Below the pieces are notes generated by a model, which searched no databases, had not been told where the DNA came from, and was given only the letters and a program-made list of their open reading frames with translations. Shown here in pieces: positions 26,659-36,791 of a stretch of DNA of 64,000 nucleotides (position 1 is its first letter; each line of letters starts with the position of its first letter). Source of the stretch: Pseudomonas sp. SID14000 (GTDB taxonomy: Bacteria; Pseudomonadota; Gammaproteobacteria; Pseudomonadales; Pseudomonadaceae). The position numbers and the translations under genes are program-made. The stretch is taken from NCBI RefSeq assembly GCF_002165135.1, contig NZ_NFZQ01000008.1, positions 1 to 64,000 of the forward strand, in the 5' to 3' direction.

Positions 26659-29252
26659 ACCTGAAGTCTCTGTTCGCCAAGCTCAACGAAACCAGCCGCA
26701 CGGCCACGGAAAGCGCGGCGGCCCTGTGCCTGTCGGAGCACCATTACGACGTGGAGGTGGAGCACCTGCTGCTGCAGTTGCTCGACAACAGCGACAGCGA
26801 CCTGGCGCCGATCCTGCGCCACTACGAGGTAGTCGCCGAACGCCTGCAGGCGCAACTGGTCACAGCCCTGGGCACCTTCAAGAAAGGTAATACCCGCACC
26901 CCGGCGCTGTCGCCGCACATCACCCGCATGATCGAACAAGCCTGGTTGCTGGCATCGATCGAATACGGCGTCGGCCAGGTGCGCAGCGCTCACCTGCTGC
27001 AGGCCCTGCTCGATGATGCCGAACTGCGTCGCGTGGTGATCGCCTCGGCGCCGGAGCTGGAGAAAATCAACGCCGATGACCTGCGCCTGAACCTTACCGC
27101 GCTGGTGGAAGGCAGCGCCGAGGCCAGGCAGGCCAGCCCGCTGGCCAGCCCTGCAGCGCCAGTGAACAGTACGAGCAAGGCCGGCGGCAAGACCCCGGCG
27201 CTGGACCAGTACACGGTCAACCTCACCCAGAGCGCCCGCGAAGGCCGCATCGACCCGGTGCTGGGCCGCGAGTTCGAAGTACGGCAGATGGTGGATATCC
27301 TTACCCGCCGCCGGCAGAACAACCCGATCCTTACCGGCGAAGCCGGGGTCGGCAAAACCGCCGTGGTCGAAGGCCTGGCCCTGCGCATCGCCCAGGGTGA
27401 CGTACCGACAGTGCTCAAGGATGTAGCCCTGCACACCCTCGACCTGGGCCTGCTGCAGGCCGGTGCCGGGGTCAAGGGCGAGTTCGAGAACCGTCTCAAG
27501 GCAGTGATCGAAGAGGTCAAACGCAGCCTGCACCCGATCATCCTGTTCATCGACGAAGCCCACACCTTGATCGGTTCCGGTGGCCAGGCCGGGCAGAACG
27601 ATGCCGCCAACCTGCTCAAGCCGGCCCTGGCCCGTGGCGAGCTGCGCACCATCGCCGCCACTACCTGGGCCGAATACAAGAAGTACTTCGAGAAGGACGC
27701 CGCCCTCGCCCGCCGCTTCCAGGTGGTCAAGGTGGAAGAACCCGACGAAGACAAGGCCATCCACATGCTACGCGGCCTGCTCGGCAAGATGCGCGAGCAC
27801 CACAAGGTAGCGGTGATGGACGAAGCGCTGGTGCAGGCCGTGCGCCTGTCCAACCGCTACATTACCGGCCGCCAGTTGCCGGACAAGGCGGTCAGCGTGC
27901 TCGACACCGCCTGCGCGCGCATTGCCCTGGCGCAATCGTCGCAGCCTGGCGCCCTGGAAGACTGCCGCCGCCAGATCGACAACCTGCAGGCCGAAATCGC
28001 CGTGCTCGGCCACGAAGCCGGCAAGGGCCACGACCACGCCCGCCGCCTGGGCGAGCTGCAGGCCGCGCTGCAGGCCGAACAGCTGCAGGAGCAGCAACTG
28101 AACACGCAGTGGCAGCAGGAACTGGAACTGGTCGAACAGCTCAAGGCGCTGGACGCCGCCAGCGACGCCGATGCCGGCCAGCTCAATGCGCTGCGTGCAG
28201 AGCTGGCAAGCGTGCAAGGCGATCAGCCACTGGTCCACGCCCTGGTCGACGGCGGCGCCATCGCCCAGGTCATCAGCGGCTGGACCGGCATCCCGCTGGG
28301 CAAGATGCTACGGGACGAGATCGACACCGTGCAGCGCCTGCCGGCCCTGCTTGGTGAACGCGTGCTGGGCCAGGACCACGCCCTGCACGAAATCGGCAAG
28401 CGCATCAAGATTTCCCGGGCGCGCATGGAGGACCCGAACAAACCGATCGGCGTGTTCCTGCTGCTCGGCCCCAGCGGCGTCGGCAAGACCGAAACCGCCC
28501 TGGCCCTGGCCGATACCCTGTACGGCGGTGAACGCAACCTGATCACCATCAACATGTCCGAGTACCAGGAAGCCCACACCGTGTCGAGCCTCAAGGGCTC
28601 GCCACCCGGCTATGTCGGCTATGGCGAAGGCGGCGTACTGACCGAGGCGGTGCGCCGCAAGCCGTACAGCGTGGTGTTGCTCGACGAGGTGGAAAAAGCC
28701 CACCCCGACGTGCTCGAACTGTTCTTCCAGGTGTTCGACAAGGGCGTGCTGGACGATGGCGAAGGCCGCGAGATCAATTTCCGCAACACGGTGATCATCC
28801 TCACTTCCAATACCGGTACCGAGCGCATCATGCAGACCTGCCTGAACGCCGCCGAGCTGCCGACGCCCGAAGCGATCGTCGAAGACCTGCGTGACCAACT
28901 CAACCATGTGTTCAAGCCGGCCTTCCTCGGCCGCCTGAGCATCGTGCCGTTCTACCCGGTGCAGGACCAGATCCTCGAGCGCATCGTCGCCCTCAAGCTC
29001 CAACGCATCGCCAAGCGCTTCGCCCGCAACCACCAGGCCGAGCTCAGCTACGACGAGGCGCTGGTCAAGGCCATCGCTGCGCGCTGCACCGAGGTCGACA
29101 GCGGTGCGCGCAACATCGACAACATCCTGTCCCAGACCCTGATGCCCGAACTCGCCCAGCGCGTGCTCGAGCGCATGGCCCAGGACGCGCCGATCGAGCG
29201 CCTTGCGATCGAGCTGGGCAGCGATGGCGATTTCGCCTATCGCCTGGCCTGA
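26655..29252 (+). CDS. clpV: T6SS ATPase ClpV (TssH)
   Basis: This AAA+ protein of 865 residues unfolds contracted TssB/TssC sheath for reuse. The N-terminal repeat domain (VNLKSLFAKLNETSRTATES) binds the sheath. The first Walker A, GEAGVGKTA, is near residue 230 and the second, GPSGVGKTE, near residue 605, with Walker B LFIDEAHTL and LLDEVEKAHP. I choose the GTG at 26655 overlapping the tssG stop because the upstream in-frame codons lie inside tssG and homologues start here. Complete. Confidence 0.96.
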   Translation: MNLKSLFAKLNETSRTATESAAALCLSEHHYDVEVEHLLLQLLDNSDSDLAPILRHYEVVAERLQAQLVTALGTFKKGNTRTPALSPHITRMIEQAWLLASIEYGVGQVRSAHLLQALLDDAELRRVVIASAPELEKINADDLRLNLTALVEGSAEARQASPLASPAAPVNSTSKAGGKTPALDQYTVNLTQSAREGRIDPVLGREFEVRQMVDILTRRRQNNPILTGEAGVGKTAVVEGLALRIAQGDVPTVLKDVALHTLDLGLLQAGAGVKGEFENRLKAVIEEVKRSLHPIILFIDEAHTLIGSGGQAGQNDAANLLKPALARGELRTIAATTWAEYKKYFEKDAALARRFQVVKVEEPDEDKAIHMLRGLLGKMREHHKVAVMDEALVQAVRLSNRYITGRQLPDKAVSVLDTACARIALAQSSQPGALEDCRRQIDNLQAEIAVLGHEAGKGHDHARRLGELQAALQAEQLQEQQLNTQWQQELELVEQLKALDAASDADAGQLNALRAELASVQGDQPLVHALVDGGAIAQVISGWTGIPLGKMLRDEIDTVQRLPALLGERVLGQDHALHEIGKRIKISRARMEDPNKPIGVFLLLGPSGVGKTETALALADTLYGGERNLITINMSEYQEAHTVSSLKGSPPGYVGYGEGGVLTEAVRRKPYSVVLLDEVEKAHPDVLELFFQVFDKGVLDDGEGREINFRNTVIILTSNTGTERIMQTCLNAAELPTPEAIVEDLRDQLNHVFKPAFLGRLSIVPFYPVQDQILERIVALKLQRIAKRFARNHQAELSYDEALVKAIAARCTEVDSGARNIDNILSQTLMPELAQRVLERMAQDAPIERLAIELGSDGDFAYRLA

Positions 29253-29276
29253 CCAGTACCCGGAGGTTTTGCCGTC

Positions 29277-29999
29277 ATGCAACACAAGCACACCGCCCTC
29301 AAACACCTGACCACAGCTGCCTTGCTGGTGGCGCTGGCCGGCTGCGGGGTCACCGACCGTATCGGCAAGCGCATGGAAGACAGCTGGGCGGCCGACATGC
29401 TGGCCGACAGCGAAAAGGTCATTCTGACCTCCGACGGCGGCAACCAGCTCAACCCCGATGCCGAGGGCAAGCCGCTGTCGGTGGTGATGCGCGTGTACCA
29501 GCTGACCGACCTCGAACGCTTCGCCGCGACCGATGCCGAGACCCTGTGGGACACCCCGGAAAAAGCCTTGGGCAACACCCTGGTGGAAGCCCGCGAGATC
29601 ACCCTGCTGCCGGGCATCGGCCAGATCGACCAGTGGCCGCTGGCCAAGAGCGCGCGCTACGTCGGCGTGGCGGCGTTCTTCCGCAATGAACAGGACGCAC
29701 GCTGGAAAGTCGCCTTCGACGCCAACTCGCTGCGCAAGGACGGTATCTGGTTCTCCTCCGACGGCTTGCGGGTGCTGGTGGACAACACCGAAATCAGCGC
29801 CATGCGTGGCGTCGACGTACTGAGCAAGCCGCCGAGCGCCGACCCGCTGGCAAACGCGCAGAAGGCCCCGGGCAGCGCACCGACGCTTACCGACAAGGTG
29901 CAGGACGCGGTGCTCGACAAGGCCAGCGATGCCGCCGGGAAATCGGCACGGAACACCATGGATTCAACCTTCAACTCTCTAGCGGATAGCGTCAAATGA
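29277..29999 (+). CDS. tssJ: T6SS outer-membrane lipoprotein TssJ
   Basis: This 240-residue protein has a lipoprotein signal ending LLVALAGC, so Cys22 is the lipidated residue. The core has SVVMRVYQLTDLERFAA and DTPEKALGNTLVEAREITLL, typical of TssJ. It anchors the TssL/TssM membrane complex to the outer membrane. It is longer than many TssJ proteins because of a low-complexity tail rich in Ala, Asp and Ser from about residue 190. The stop overlaps the tssK ATG. Confidence 0.95.
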   Translation: MQHKHTALKHLTTAALLVALAGCGVTDRIGKRMEDSWAADMLADSEKVILTSDGGNQLNPDAEGKPLSVVMRVYQLTDLERFAATDAETLWDTPEKALGNTLVEAREITLLPGIGQIDQWPLAKSARYVGVAAFFRNEQDARWKVAFDANSLRKDGIWFSSDGLRVLVDNTEISAMRGVDVLSKPPSADPLANAQKAPGSAPTLTDKVQDAVLDKASDAAGKSARNTMDSTFNSLADSVK

Positions 30000-31339
30000 G
30001 CAAGCAAAGCCGGGTGATGTGGTCGGAAGGCATGTTCCTGCTGCCCCAGCACTTCCAGTACCAGGATGAGTTCCACCAGCACCAGCTGGCCGAGGCGACC
30101 TTGCGCACCACCCCATTCCATTGGGGGGTGCAGGTACTGCAGGTGGATGAGGACGCCCTGGCCAACGGTTCGCTGCAGCTCAAGCGCCTCAAGCTGGTGT
30201 TCCCCGACGGCAGCCTCTACGACGCACCGCAGCACGACCCGTTGCCGGCCGCCCGCGACCTCAAGGACCTGCTCAAGGCCAACGACCTCAAGGTCCATGC
30301 TGCGTTGAAGCTGCCCGAGCCGTTCGGCCTGAACTATGTCGAGGACGGCCAGGAACACAAGGCCGCGCGGCGTTTCCGCAAGCAGTTCGATACCCTGCCT
30401 GACCTCAATGAAGGCGAGCTGGAAAACGAAATCACCAGCCTGCGCCTGAACGTGGTACTGCTGGTGGACGGCGACAACCTGGATGGCTACAGCCACTGTC
30501 CACTGGCCAGGCTGACCCGCAACAGTATGGGCGGTTTCAATCTCGACCCGCATTTCGTCCACCCCACCCTGCATCTGGGCAGCCACGAGACCCTGGCCGG
30601 TATCGGCAAGCGCCTGCTCGGCGCCCTGCAGGCCAAGAGCAAGGCCCTGTCCGGCCGACGCCGCGAACGCGCCGACCAGATCGCCGAGTTCGGCTCCAGC
30701 GACGTAACCCTGTTCTGGCTGCTGAACACCGTCAACCGCGCCCACCCGCAGCTGGCCCATCTGCTGGCGCACCCGCGCCTGCACCCCGAACGCCTGTACC
30801 TGTTCCTTGCCGACCTGGCGGGTGGCCTGCTGACGTTCACCCTGGACACCCAGCTCAGCGACATCCCCGAATACGACCATCACGACCCGGCCGCGTCGCT
30901 GGTCAAGCTCGACGAGATGATCCGGGTGATGCTCGACAACGTGGTGCCCAACCAGTGCATCGTCATCAAACTCACCCAGACCAAGCCGTCGTACTGGCAG
31001 GGCCAGTTGCACGATCCACGCCTGACCGAGGCCGACTTCTATATCTCGGTCCATGCCGACATGCCTGGTGCCAGCCTGCTGGAGCTGGTACCGCGGGCAT
31101 TCAAGGTCGGCTCGCCGGAAGACATCGAGGTGGTGGTCAACAGCGCGATGCCCGGCGTCACGCTCAACCATGCCGCACGGCTGCCCAACGCAATACCGGT
31201 GCGCCTGGACAACCAGTACTTCGCCATCGAGCCGCATGGCCATGTCTACGAGCGAATGATGAATGCCCAGACCATCTGCTTCTACGCGCCCAGCGCCTTT
31301 ACCAACCTCAAGCTTGAACTGATGGCGGTGCTCAAATGA
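29996..31339 (+). CDS. tssK: T6SS baseplate protein TssK
   Basis: This 447-residue protein starts MSKQSRVMWSEGMFLLPQHF; the WSEGMFLxPQHFQ motif is diagnostic for TssK. The C-terminal part has ILVDNQYFAIEP-like and NAQTICFYAPSAF segments. TssK connects the baseplate wedge to the membrane complex. ATGA overlap upstream with tssJ and downstream with tssL. Confidence 0.96.
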   Translation: MSKQSRVMWSEGMFLLPQHFQYQDEFHQHQLAEATLRTTPFHWGVQVLQVDEDALANGSLQLKRLKLVFPDGSLYDAPQHDPLPAARDLKDLLKANDLKVHAALKLPEPFGLNYVEDGQEHKAARRFRKQFDTLPDLNEGELENEITSLRLNVVLLVDGDNLDGYSHCPLARLTRNSMGGFNLDPHFVHPTLHLGSHETLAGIGKRLLGALQAKSKALSGRRRERADQIAEFGSSDVTLFWLLNTVNRAHPQLAHLLAHPRLHPERLYLFLADLAGGLLTFTLDTQLSDIPEYDHHDPAASLVKLDEMIRVMLDNVVPNQCIVIKLTQTKPSYWQGQLHDPRLTEADFYISVHADMPGASLLELVPRAFKVGSPEDIEVVVNSAMPGVTLNHAARLPNAIPVRLDNQYFAIEPHGHVYERMMNAQTICFYAPSAFTNLKLELMAVLK

Positions 31340-32052
31340 CCGAAGCCGTAGTGCAACAAGGCGCCGTCGCGGCCGCCAACGACAAACCGACACTCAAGGA
31401 CCTGGTCCAGGACTTCATCAGCATGGCGCTGATCGTGCGGCGTGGTCGCCAGGTCACCTCGGTGCCGGCCTTCGAAGCCAGCGTGGAACGCTTCTTCGCC
31501 AACCTGGAACGCGAAGCCCGCGCCGCCAATTACAGCGCCGAACAGGTCAAGGACACCCAGTACGCGCTGTGTGCCTTCCTCGATGAGAGCGTGCTGCGCG
31601 CGAGCGACAACCAGCTGCGCCAGCACTTCGAGCTGCAGCCGCTGCAGTTCCGCTACTTCGGCGTGCACCTGGCCGGTGAAGGCTTCTTCGAGAAGGTCGA
31701 TGCGCTGCGTGCCGACGTCAAGCAGAACATCGATGTGCTCGAGGTCTACCACCTGTGCCTGGCCTTGGGCTTCGAGGGCAAGTTCAGCCTCGGCCAGAAA
31801 GACCAGCTGCGCTACCTGGCCAACACGCTGGGCCAGGATATTGCCCGCTACCGCAAGGCGCCCAAGGTTCTGTCGCCTGACTGGGCACTGCCCGACCAGG
31901 TATCGCAAATGCTGCGCCACGAGGTGCCGCTGTGGGTGTACCTGGCGTTGATTGCGCTGGTCTGCGTCGCCGTGTACCTGACGCTGGACTGGTTGCTGGA
32001 CAAGGATGTCGCCGCCCTTTCCGAACAAATCCGCCAGCTGTTCAGTGCCTGA
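31336..32052 (+). CDS. tssL: T6SS inner-membrane protein TssL, short form
   Basis: This 238-residue TssL/DotU protein has the cytoplasmic domain with QYALCAFLDESVLRAS and LGFEGKFSLGQKDQLRYL, and one C-terminal membrane helix at about residues 197-220. It has no peptidoglycan-binding extension. The OmpA domain that would do that job appears on the IcmF-like protein encoded at 36788. TssL interacts with TssM and recruits the baseplate. Confidence 0.95.
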   Translation: MTEAVVQQGAVAAANDKPTLKDLVQDFISMALIVRRGRQVTSVPAFEASVERFFANLEREARAANYSAEQVKDTQYALCAFLDESVLRASDNQLRQHFELQPLQFRYFGVHLAGEGFFEKVDALRADVKQNIDVLEVYHLCLALGFEGKFSLGQKDQLRYLANTLGQDIARYRKAPKVLSPDWALPDQVSQMLRHEVPLWVYLALIALVCVAVYLTLDWLLDKDVAALSEQIRQLFSA

Positions 32053-32082
32053 GCAAACGTCAGGTAGCCGAGTCAGGAAGAC

Positions 32083-35000
32083 ATGAAAACATTACTGCGC
32101 CTTTTGAAGAATTTCTGGTTTCTCCTGCTGCTGCTGTGGCTGGCGAGCCTGTTGACCTGCTGGTTGGTCGCCCCGTTGCTGCCATGGCTGCAACAGCACC
32201 TGCCCGAAGCACTGGCAATCATCAGCGCCTGCTTCCTGCTGGTGATCGTGCTGCGCCAGTACCAGCGTATTCGCGCCGAGCACAACCTGGAGAACCTGCT
32301 GCAGATCGAGGTTGATCGCTCGTGGAATGCCACGGGCGAGTTCCGTGACCAGCAGGTGCTGCGCGAACGCCTCAAGCATGCCATTGCCATGCTGCGCACC
32401 GATCGCTCCGCTGGAGGTGGTGGCAAGGCGGCACTGTCCGACCTGCCCTGGTACCTGGTGGTTGGCATGTCGGCAGCCGGCAAGACCTCGCTGCTGACCC
32501 ATTCCGGCCTGTCGGCCAGCATTGCCACCGCCAACGACAGCGAAAGCGGCACCCAGCATTGTGACTGGTATTTCAGCCCCGACGCGGTAATGATCGACAC
32601 CGCCGGCCGCTATCTGCGTGATGACCAGTCGGCCAGCGAGTTCTCGGCCTTCCTGCGCATGCTGCGCAAGCAGCGCGGCAAGGCGGCGATCAATGGCCTG
32701 GTAATGGTGGTCAGCCTGCCCGAGCTGCTGGCAGCCAACAGCGACGAACGCAATGCCCTGGCGGCCCAACTGGTGGCGCGGGTGGAAGAGTATGCCGAGT
32801 GCCTCGACGCCAACCCGCCGGTCTACCTGATGCTGAGCAAGACCGACCAGTTGCCGGGCTTCAGCCAGGCGTTCGACGGCCTCGACCTGCACGAACGCCA
32901 GCAGCCGCTGGGCATGACCTTCGGCCTGTCGGAAATCCGCAACAACGGCCTGCACGCCGTACTGCAGACGCGCCTGGGCAACCTGCAGAACCACATTCGC
33001 CAGCATGTCGACGCGCAGGTGATCGCCCTCGGTGCCGAAGCCGACAGCACCCTGCTGAACTTCCCGCAATACTTCGCCGCACTCAGCGGTGTCCTCGAGC
33101 AGTTCCTGGAGCACTTCACCGGCGGCCATCGCGGCGGTGCCCCGCTGCTGCTGCGCGGCCTGTACTTCACCAGCGCCCTGCAGACCGGGCAGCAACTGGG
33201 GCAGGTATACGAAGACGTCATCGCCGACGAATTCGCCCTGCAGGCGGCCTACGATGAGCCCGCCGAAAATGTCGGCATGGCCGTGGGCAACCGCAGCTAT
33301 TTCATCACCGACACCTTCCGCCAGGTGATCTTCCCCGACCGCGACCTGACCCTGTACCAGTCGCGCCTGGGCCGCCAGGCTGCGTTCAGCCCGCTGCTGC
33401 TGGGCCTGGCCGCCGCCACCGGGTTGCTGTTCATCGGTTGGCAGGCGCTGTCGTTTGCCAATAACCGCCAATGGCTGGACAGCCTGCGCGGGCAGCTGGC
33501 GCAGATCGAGCAGGCAGAGGACCGCGAGCAGCAGCTGGCCGCCGGCAAAGGCCTGGAAGTGCTGCGCGAACAGATGGCCCGCGTCGAGAACCATCGCCTG
33601 CAGGGTGTACCACTGCAGTTGGGGGGCGGCCTGTACCATGGCGAAGCCATCCACCAGGTGACTCGCAACGCCTACCTGGCGCAACTGCGCAGCCAGGCGC
33701 TGGAGCCGATCGCACGCAGCCTGCAAGTGCAGATGCGCGCCTTCAACACCTTCGCCAACGGTATCAACCAGGAGCTGGAATTCACCCCGGCCCCGCCACC
33801 GAAAAAACGCAATGGCAAGCCGCTGGCCCCGGCCATTGCAGCCAAGGCCCAGGCTGCGCTGGGCAACACCCGCGTCGGTGCCTATGCCGCCAAGGTCAAC
33901 CTGGCCACTGCCAGCGACGCCGCCGAGCTGTCTGCCACCACCGGTGGCCTGTCACTGTCCGAAGAAATGCTCGGGCGCCTCGACGAACAGCAGGTGGCCT
34001 CCATCATCGATGCCTACAACACGCTCAAGCTGTACCTGTTGCTGACCGAGCCCCAAGGCCATCCGGACCCTGCCTTCGTCGCAGCCAACCTGCCCCAGGC
34101 CTGGGCCAGCGCTGCCACCGAAGGCACACCGGCCGACGCAGCCGTGATCGCGGAAAATGCCCCGCTGTACGTACAGTTGCTGGAACAGGGCCAGGCGCCA
34201 TCGTTGCCGCGCAACGAACAGCTGATCAACGAAACCCGGCAGAACCTCAAGTCGTTCATGATCTCCAGCTCGCTGGTCGATCGCGAGTACCTGCGCCTGC
34301 AACTCGAGTCGAGCCGTCAGTTCCCGGCACTGAGCCTCAACGACCTGGTGCCGCAACCGGGCCGCGCGTTGCTGTATGGCTCTGCTGGCGTACCGGCAAT
34401 CTATACCCGCCAGGGCTGGGACACCTTCGTCAAGCCGGAACTGATCAAGCTGGTGTCGGGCAACCTGCGCAACGAGTCGGACTGGGTGCTGGACGGTGAA
34501 GGTGGCGATGCCATCGTGCAGAAGGCCAACTTCGTGCGCGAGTTCATGACCCGCTACAAACGCGACTACACCCAGGCCTGGTACAAGATGGTCAGCAGCG
34601 TGGGGGTACGCCACTTCGCCGACCTGGCCTCGGCCACCCAGCAGCTGGGGCTGCTCAGCGACGTGCAGAACTCGCCGGTAAAGAACCTGCTGGCAGCGGT
34701 CAATGACAACACCCAGTGGGACCTGCCGGCCAAGCAGGCCATTCCGGCACCTGGCAGCAACCGCGATGACGGCTTCTGGAGCAAGGTCACCGGGCTGTTC
34801 GACGCCAACGATGCACTGCCCGCCAACGTCGCCCCGGCCCTGCCAGCGGTGGACGACGGCAGCCTGGCCAAGCGCTTCGAACCAGTGGCGCGAGTATTTG
34901 CCGAAAACAACGCCGAAGGTGCCGACAGCACCATCATGGACCGCTACCTGGCCGCCTTGCGCAAGCTCAAGGTGCGCATGAACAACATCCAGCGCTCGCA

Positions 35001-35886
35001 GGATGTGGGCAAGAGTAGCAAGCAGCTGATCAGCGAAACCCTGGAAGGCCAGCCGAGCGAGATCACCACCGTGCGCAACTACGTGGAGAGCAGCGTCGAC
35101 ACCAGCCAGGACGGCCTTTCGCGCTCGCTGCAGGGGCTGTTCAGCCTGCCCATCCAGTATGCCTGGGCGACCCTGCGCGACCCGGCCGGCCAGCAGATCG
35201 CCAAGGCCTGGGCGCAGCAGATCGCCAAGCCTTGGGAACAGGTCATGGCACACCGTTATCCGATTGCCGGCAGTAGCCGCAACGAAGCTTCGGTAAAAGA
35301 CCTGCAACGCTTCGTGGACCCGCAGAGCGGCCTGCTGCCGGCCTTCAAGCGCAACGAAATCGGCAACCTGGCCGGGGGTGAAGGCCTGGGTGTGGGCGAC
35401 GGCAAGGCACCGGCGCTGGTCAATCCAGGCATGCTCAACAGCATCGACAAGGCCAGCTCCGTGGGCCAGGTGATCGCCAGCCTGTCGGACCGTGACAACG
35501 GCTTCGAAATCATGCTGGAACCTTCTGCCAACTTCACCGACATCGTGTTCACCCTCGATGGCCAGGAACAGCACTACCGCAACGGCCGCAGCAGCTGGAA
35601 CCGCTTCGCCTGGCCGGGCACCAGCAACGCTCCGGGTGCCCGCCTGGATGTGGTCACCCTCAGTGGCGCGCGGGTCACCGTGTTCGACTTCCCCGGGCGC
35701 TGGGGCCTGCTACGCATGAACGAAAGCGCCCGGGTCGACGACCTGGACGGCATTCAGCAACGCTTCAGCTGGAACACCGCCAATGGCCGGGTGAGCCTTG
35801 TAGTGCGCAACTTCGGCGGGGTGAAACTGACCGACCTGGGTGATGTCAAGGCGCTGAGCGCCCTCAACGACAGGGGCGCCCAATGA
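32083..35886 (+). CDS. tssM: T6SS inner-membrane protein TssM (IcmF)
   Basis: This 1267-residue protein has two membrane helices at about residues 9-58, a cytoplasmic NTPase-like domain with Walker A GMSAAGKTS near residue 127 and DTAGRY, and a third membrane helix at about 440-458. A large periplasmic part follows (IcmF-related and TssM C-terminal domains, ending LSALNDRGAQ) that contacts TssJ. It overlaps tagF by four bases. Full length and intact. Confidence 0.96.
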   Translation: MKTLLRLLKNFWFLLLLLWLASLLTCWLVAPLLPWLQQHLPEALAIISACFLLVIVLRQYQRIRAEHNLENLLQIEVDRSWNATGEFRDQQVLRERLKHAIAMLRTDRSAGGGGKAALSDLPWYLVVGMSAAGKTSLLTHSGLSASIATANDSESGTQHCDWYFSPDAVMIDTAGRYLRDDQSASEFSAFLRMLRKQRGKAAINGLVMVVSLPELLAANSDERNALAAQLVARVEEYAECLDANPPVYLMLSKTDQLPGFSQAFDGLDLHERQQPLGMTFGLSEIRNNGLHAVLQTRLGNLQNHIRQHVDAQVIALGAEADSTLLNFPQYFAALSGVLEQFLEHFTGGHRGGAPLLLRGLYFTSALQTGQQLGQVYEDVIADEFALQAAYDEPAENVGMAVGNRSYFITDTFRQVIFPDRDLTLYQSRLGRQAAFSPLLLGLAAATGLLFIGWQALSFANNRQWLDSLRGQLAQIEQAEDREQQLAAGKGLEVLREQMARVENHRLQGVPLQLGGGLYHGEAIHQVTRNAYLAQLRSQALEPIARSLQVQMRAFNTFANGINQELEFTPAPPPKKRNGKPLAPAIAAKAQAALGNTRVGAYAAKVNLATASDAAELSATTGGLSLSEEMLGRLDEQQVASIIDAYNTLKLYLLLTEPQGHPDPAFVAANLPQAWASAATEGTPADAAVIAENAPLYVQLLEQGQAPSLPRNEQLINETRQNLKSFMISSSLVDREYLRLQLESSRQFPALSLNDLVPQPGRALLYGSAGVPAIYTRQGWDTFVKPELIKLVSGNLRNESDWVLDGEGGDAIVQKANFVREFMTRYKRDYTQAWYKMVSSVGVRHFADLASATQQLGLLSDVQNSPVKNLLAAVNDNTQWDLPAKQAIPAPGSNRDDGFWSKVTGLFDANDALPANVAPALPAVDDGSLAKRFEPVARVFAENNAEGADSTIMDRYLAALRKLKVRMNNIQRSQDVGKSSKQLISETLEGQPSEITTVRNYVESSVDTSQDGLSRSLQGLFSLPIQYAWATLRDPAGQQIAKAWAQQIAKPWEQVMAHRYPIAGSSRNEASVKDLQRFVDPQSGLLPAFKRNEIGNLAGGEGLGVGDGKAPALVNPGMLNSIDKASSVGQVIASLSDRDNGFEIMLEPSANFTDIVFTLDGQEQHYRNGRSSWNRFAWPGTSNAPGARLDVVTLSGARVTVFDFPGRWGLLRMNESARVDDLDGIQQRFSWNTANGRVSLVVRNFGGVKLTDLGDVKALSALNDRGAQ

Positions 35887-36791
35887 TCGGCTGCTTCGGC
35901 AAGCTGCCGTCGAGCGCAGACTTCGTCAGCCTGCATGGCGCCGCGGAGGAAGTGTGCGAGTTCGACGCCTGGCTGCAGTCTGCGCTGGCGGCCATGCGCC
36001 ACCGCGAAGACTGGCAGGCATTGTTCGACGCACTGCCGATGTGCTTCTTCAATTACCGCGCGAGCAACGGCAACTGGCTGCTGGGTGGCCTGCTCAGCTC
36101 GCGGGATGCCAGCCAGCGACGCTACCCGTTCTTCATCTTCCAGCTGCTCAAGGGCGAGGGAGCCACGATGCTGGTGAACCCGTTCACCCTCGGTGAGCTG
36201 TTCAGCGCGCAGATCAAGCCGATGCTGCACCAGGCGGTGCAGGGCGCTGACTGCGCCAGCCTGTTCGAACGCATCAAGGCCCTGCGGCCGCTGCAGGCCC
36301 AGGACCTCGACCTGTTCCGCCAGGTGCACGCCAAATTCCTCAAGGATTTCAGCTTGGCCGATGTCGCCCGCGCCCTGCTGCGCTCCTGGCCAGACTTCGA
36401 AAGTGACAAGGCGCTTGCGCTGCTGCAGGCAAGCCGAGCCGTGCTGCACAACGATTTCGCCGGTGGCATCGAGCTGCCCTTGCCAGCCGAACGCGGCCTG
36501 AAAAACCCTACCGCCGACCTCTGGCTGACCTGGCTGACCCGCATGAGCCGGCAGCCCGGCGTGCCGGCGGTGAGCCTGCTGGCCGACGATTTCATGCGAC
36601 CACGGCTGTACTGCCTGCCGTCGCGCCACGCCAACTGTGCCTACCGCCTGCTCAGTGGTTGCGCCGAAGCAGGTCAGCATCTGGAGCCGCTCAACCCGCT
36701 GACGGTAGCGCCACGGCTGCACGATTACGACCGATCTCTTGAACATGTCATCGGCCAATTCGTCGATGCGCTGGATGCGACGCCTGTATGA
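35883..36791 (+). CDS. tagF: T6SS post-translational regulator TagF
   Basis: This 302-residue protein begins MIGCFGKLPSSADFVSLHGA, the usual start of TagF (DUF2094): a GxFGKLPxxGDF motif. It then has FNYRASNGNWLLGGLLSSRD and RYPFFIFQLL. In P. aeruginosa TagF represses T6SS firing, countered by the TagE/PpkA-PppA phosphorylation pathway. No kinase, phosphatase or Fha gene is present in this window. ATGA overlaps link it to tssM and to the following gene. Confidence 0.93.
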   Translation: MIGCFGKLPSSADFVSLHGAAEEVCEFDAWLQSALAAMRHREDWQALFDALPMCFFNYRASNGNWLLGGLLSSRDASQRRYPFFIFQLLKGEGATMLVNPFTLGELFSAQIKPMLHQAVQGADCASLFERIKALRPLQAQDLDLFRQVHAKFLKDFSLADVARALLRSWPDFESDKALALLQASRAVLHNDFAGGIELPLPAERGLKNPTADLWLTWLTRMSRQPGVPAVSLLADDFMRPRLYCLPSRHANCAYRLLSGCAEAGQHLEPLNPLTVAPRLHDYDRSLEHVIGQFVDALDATPV

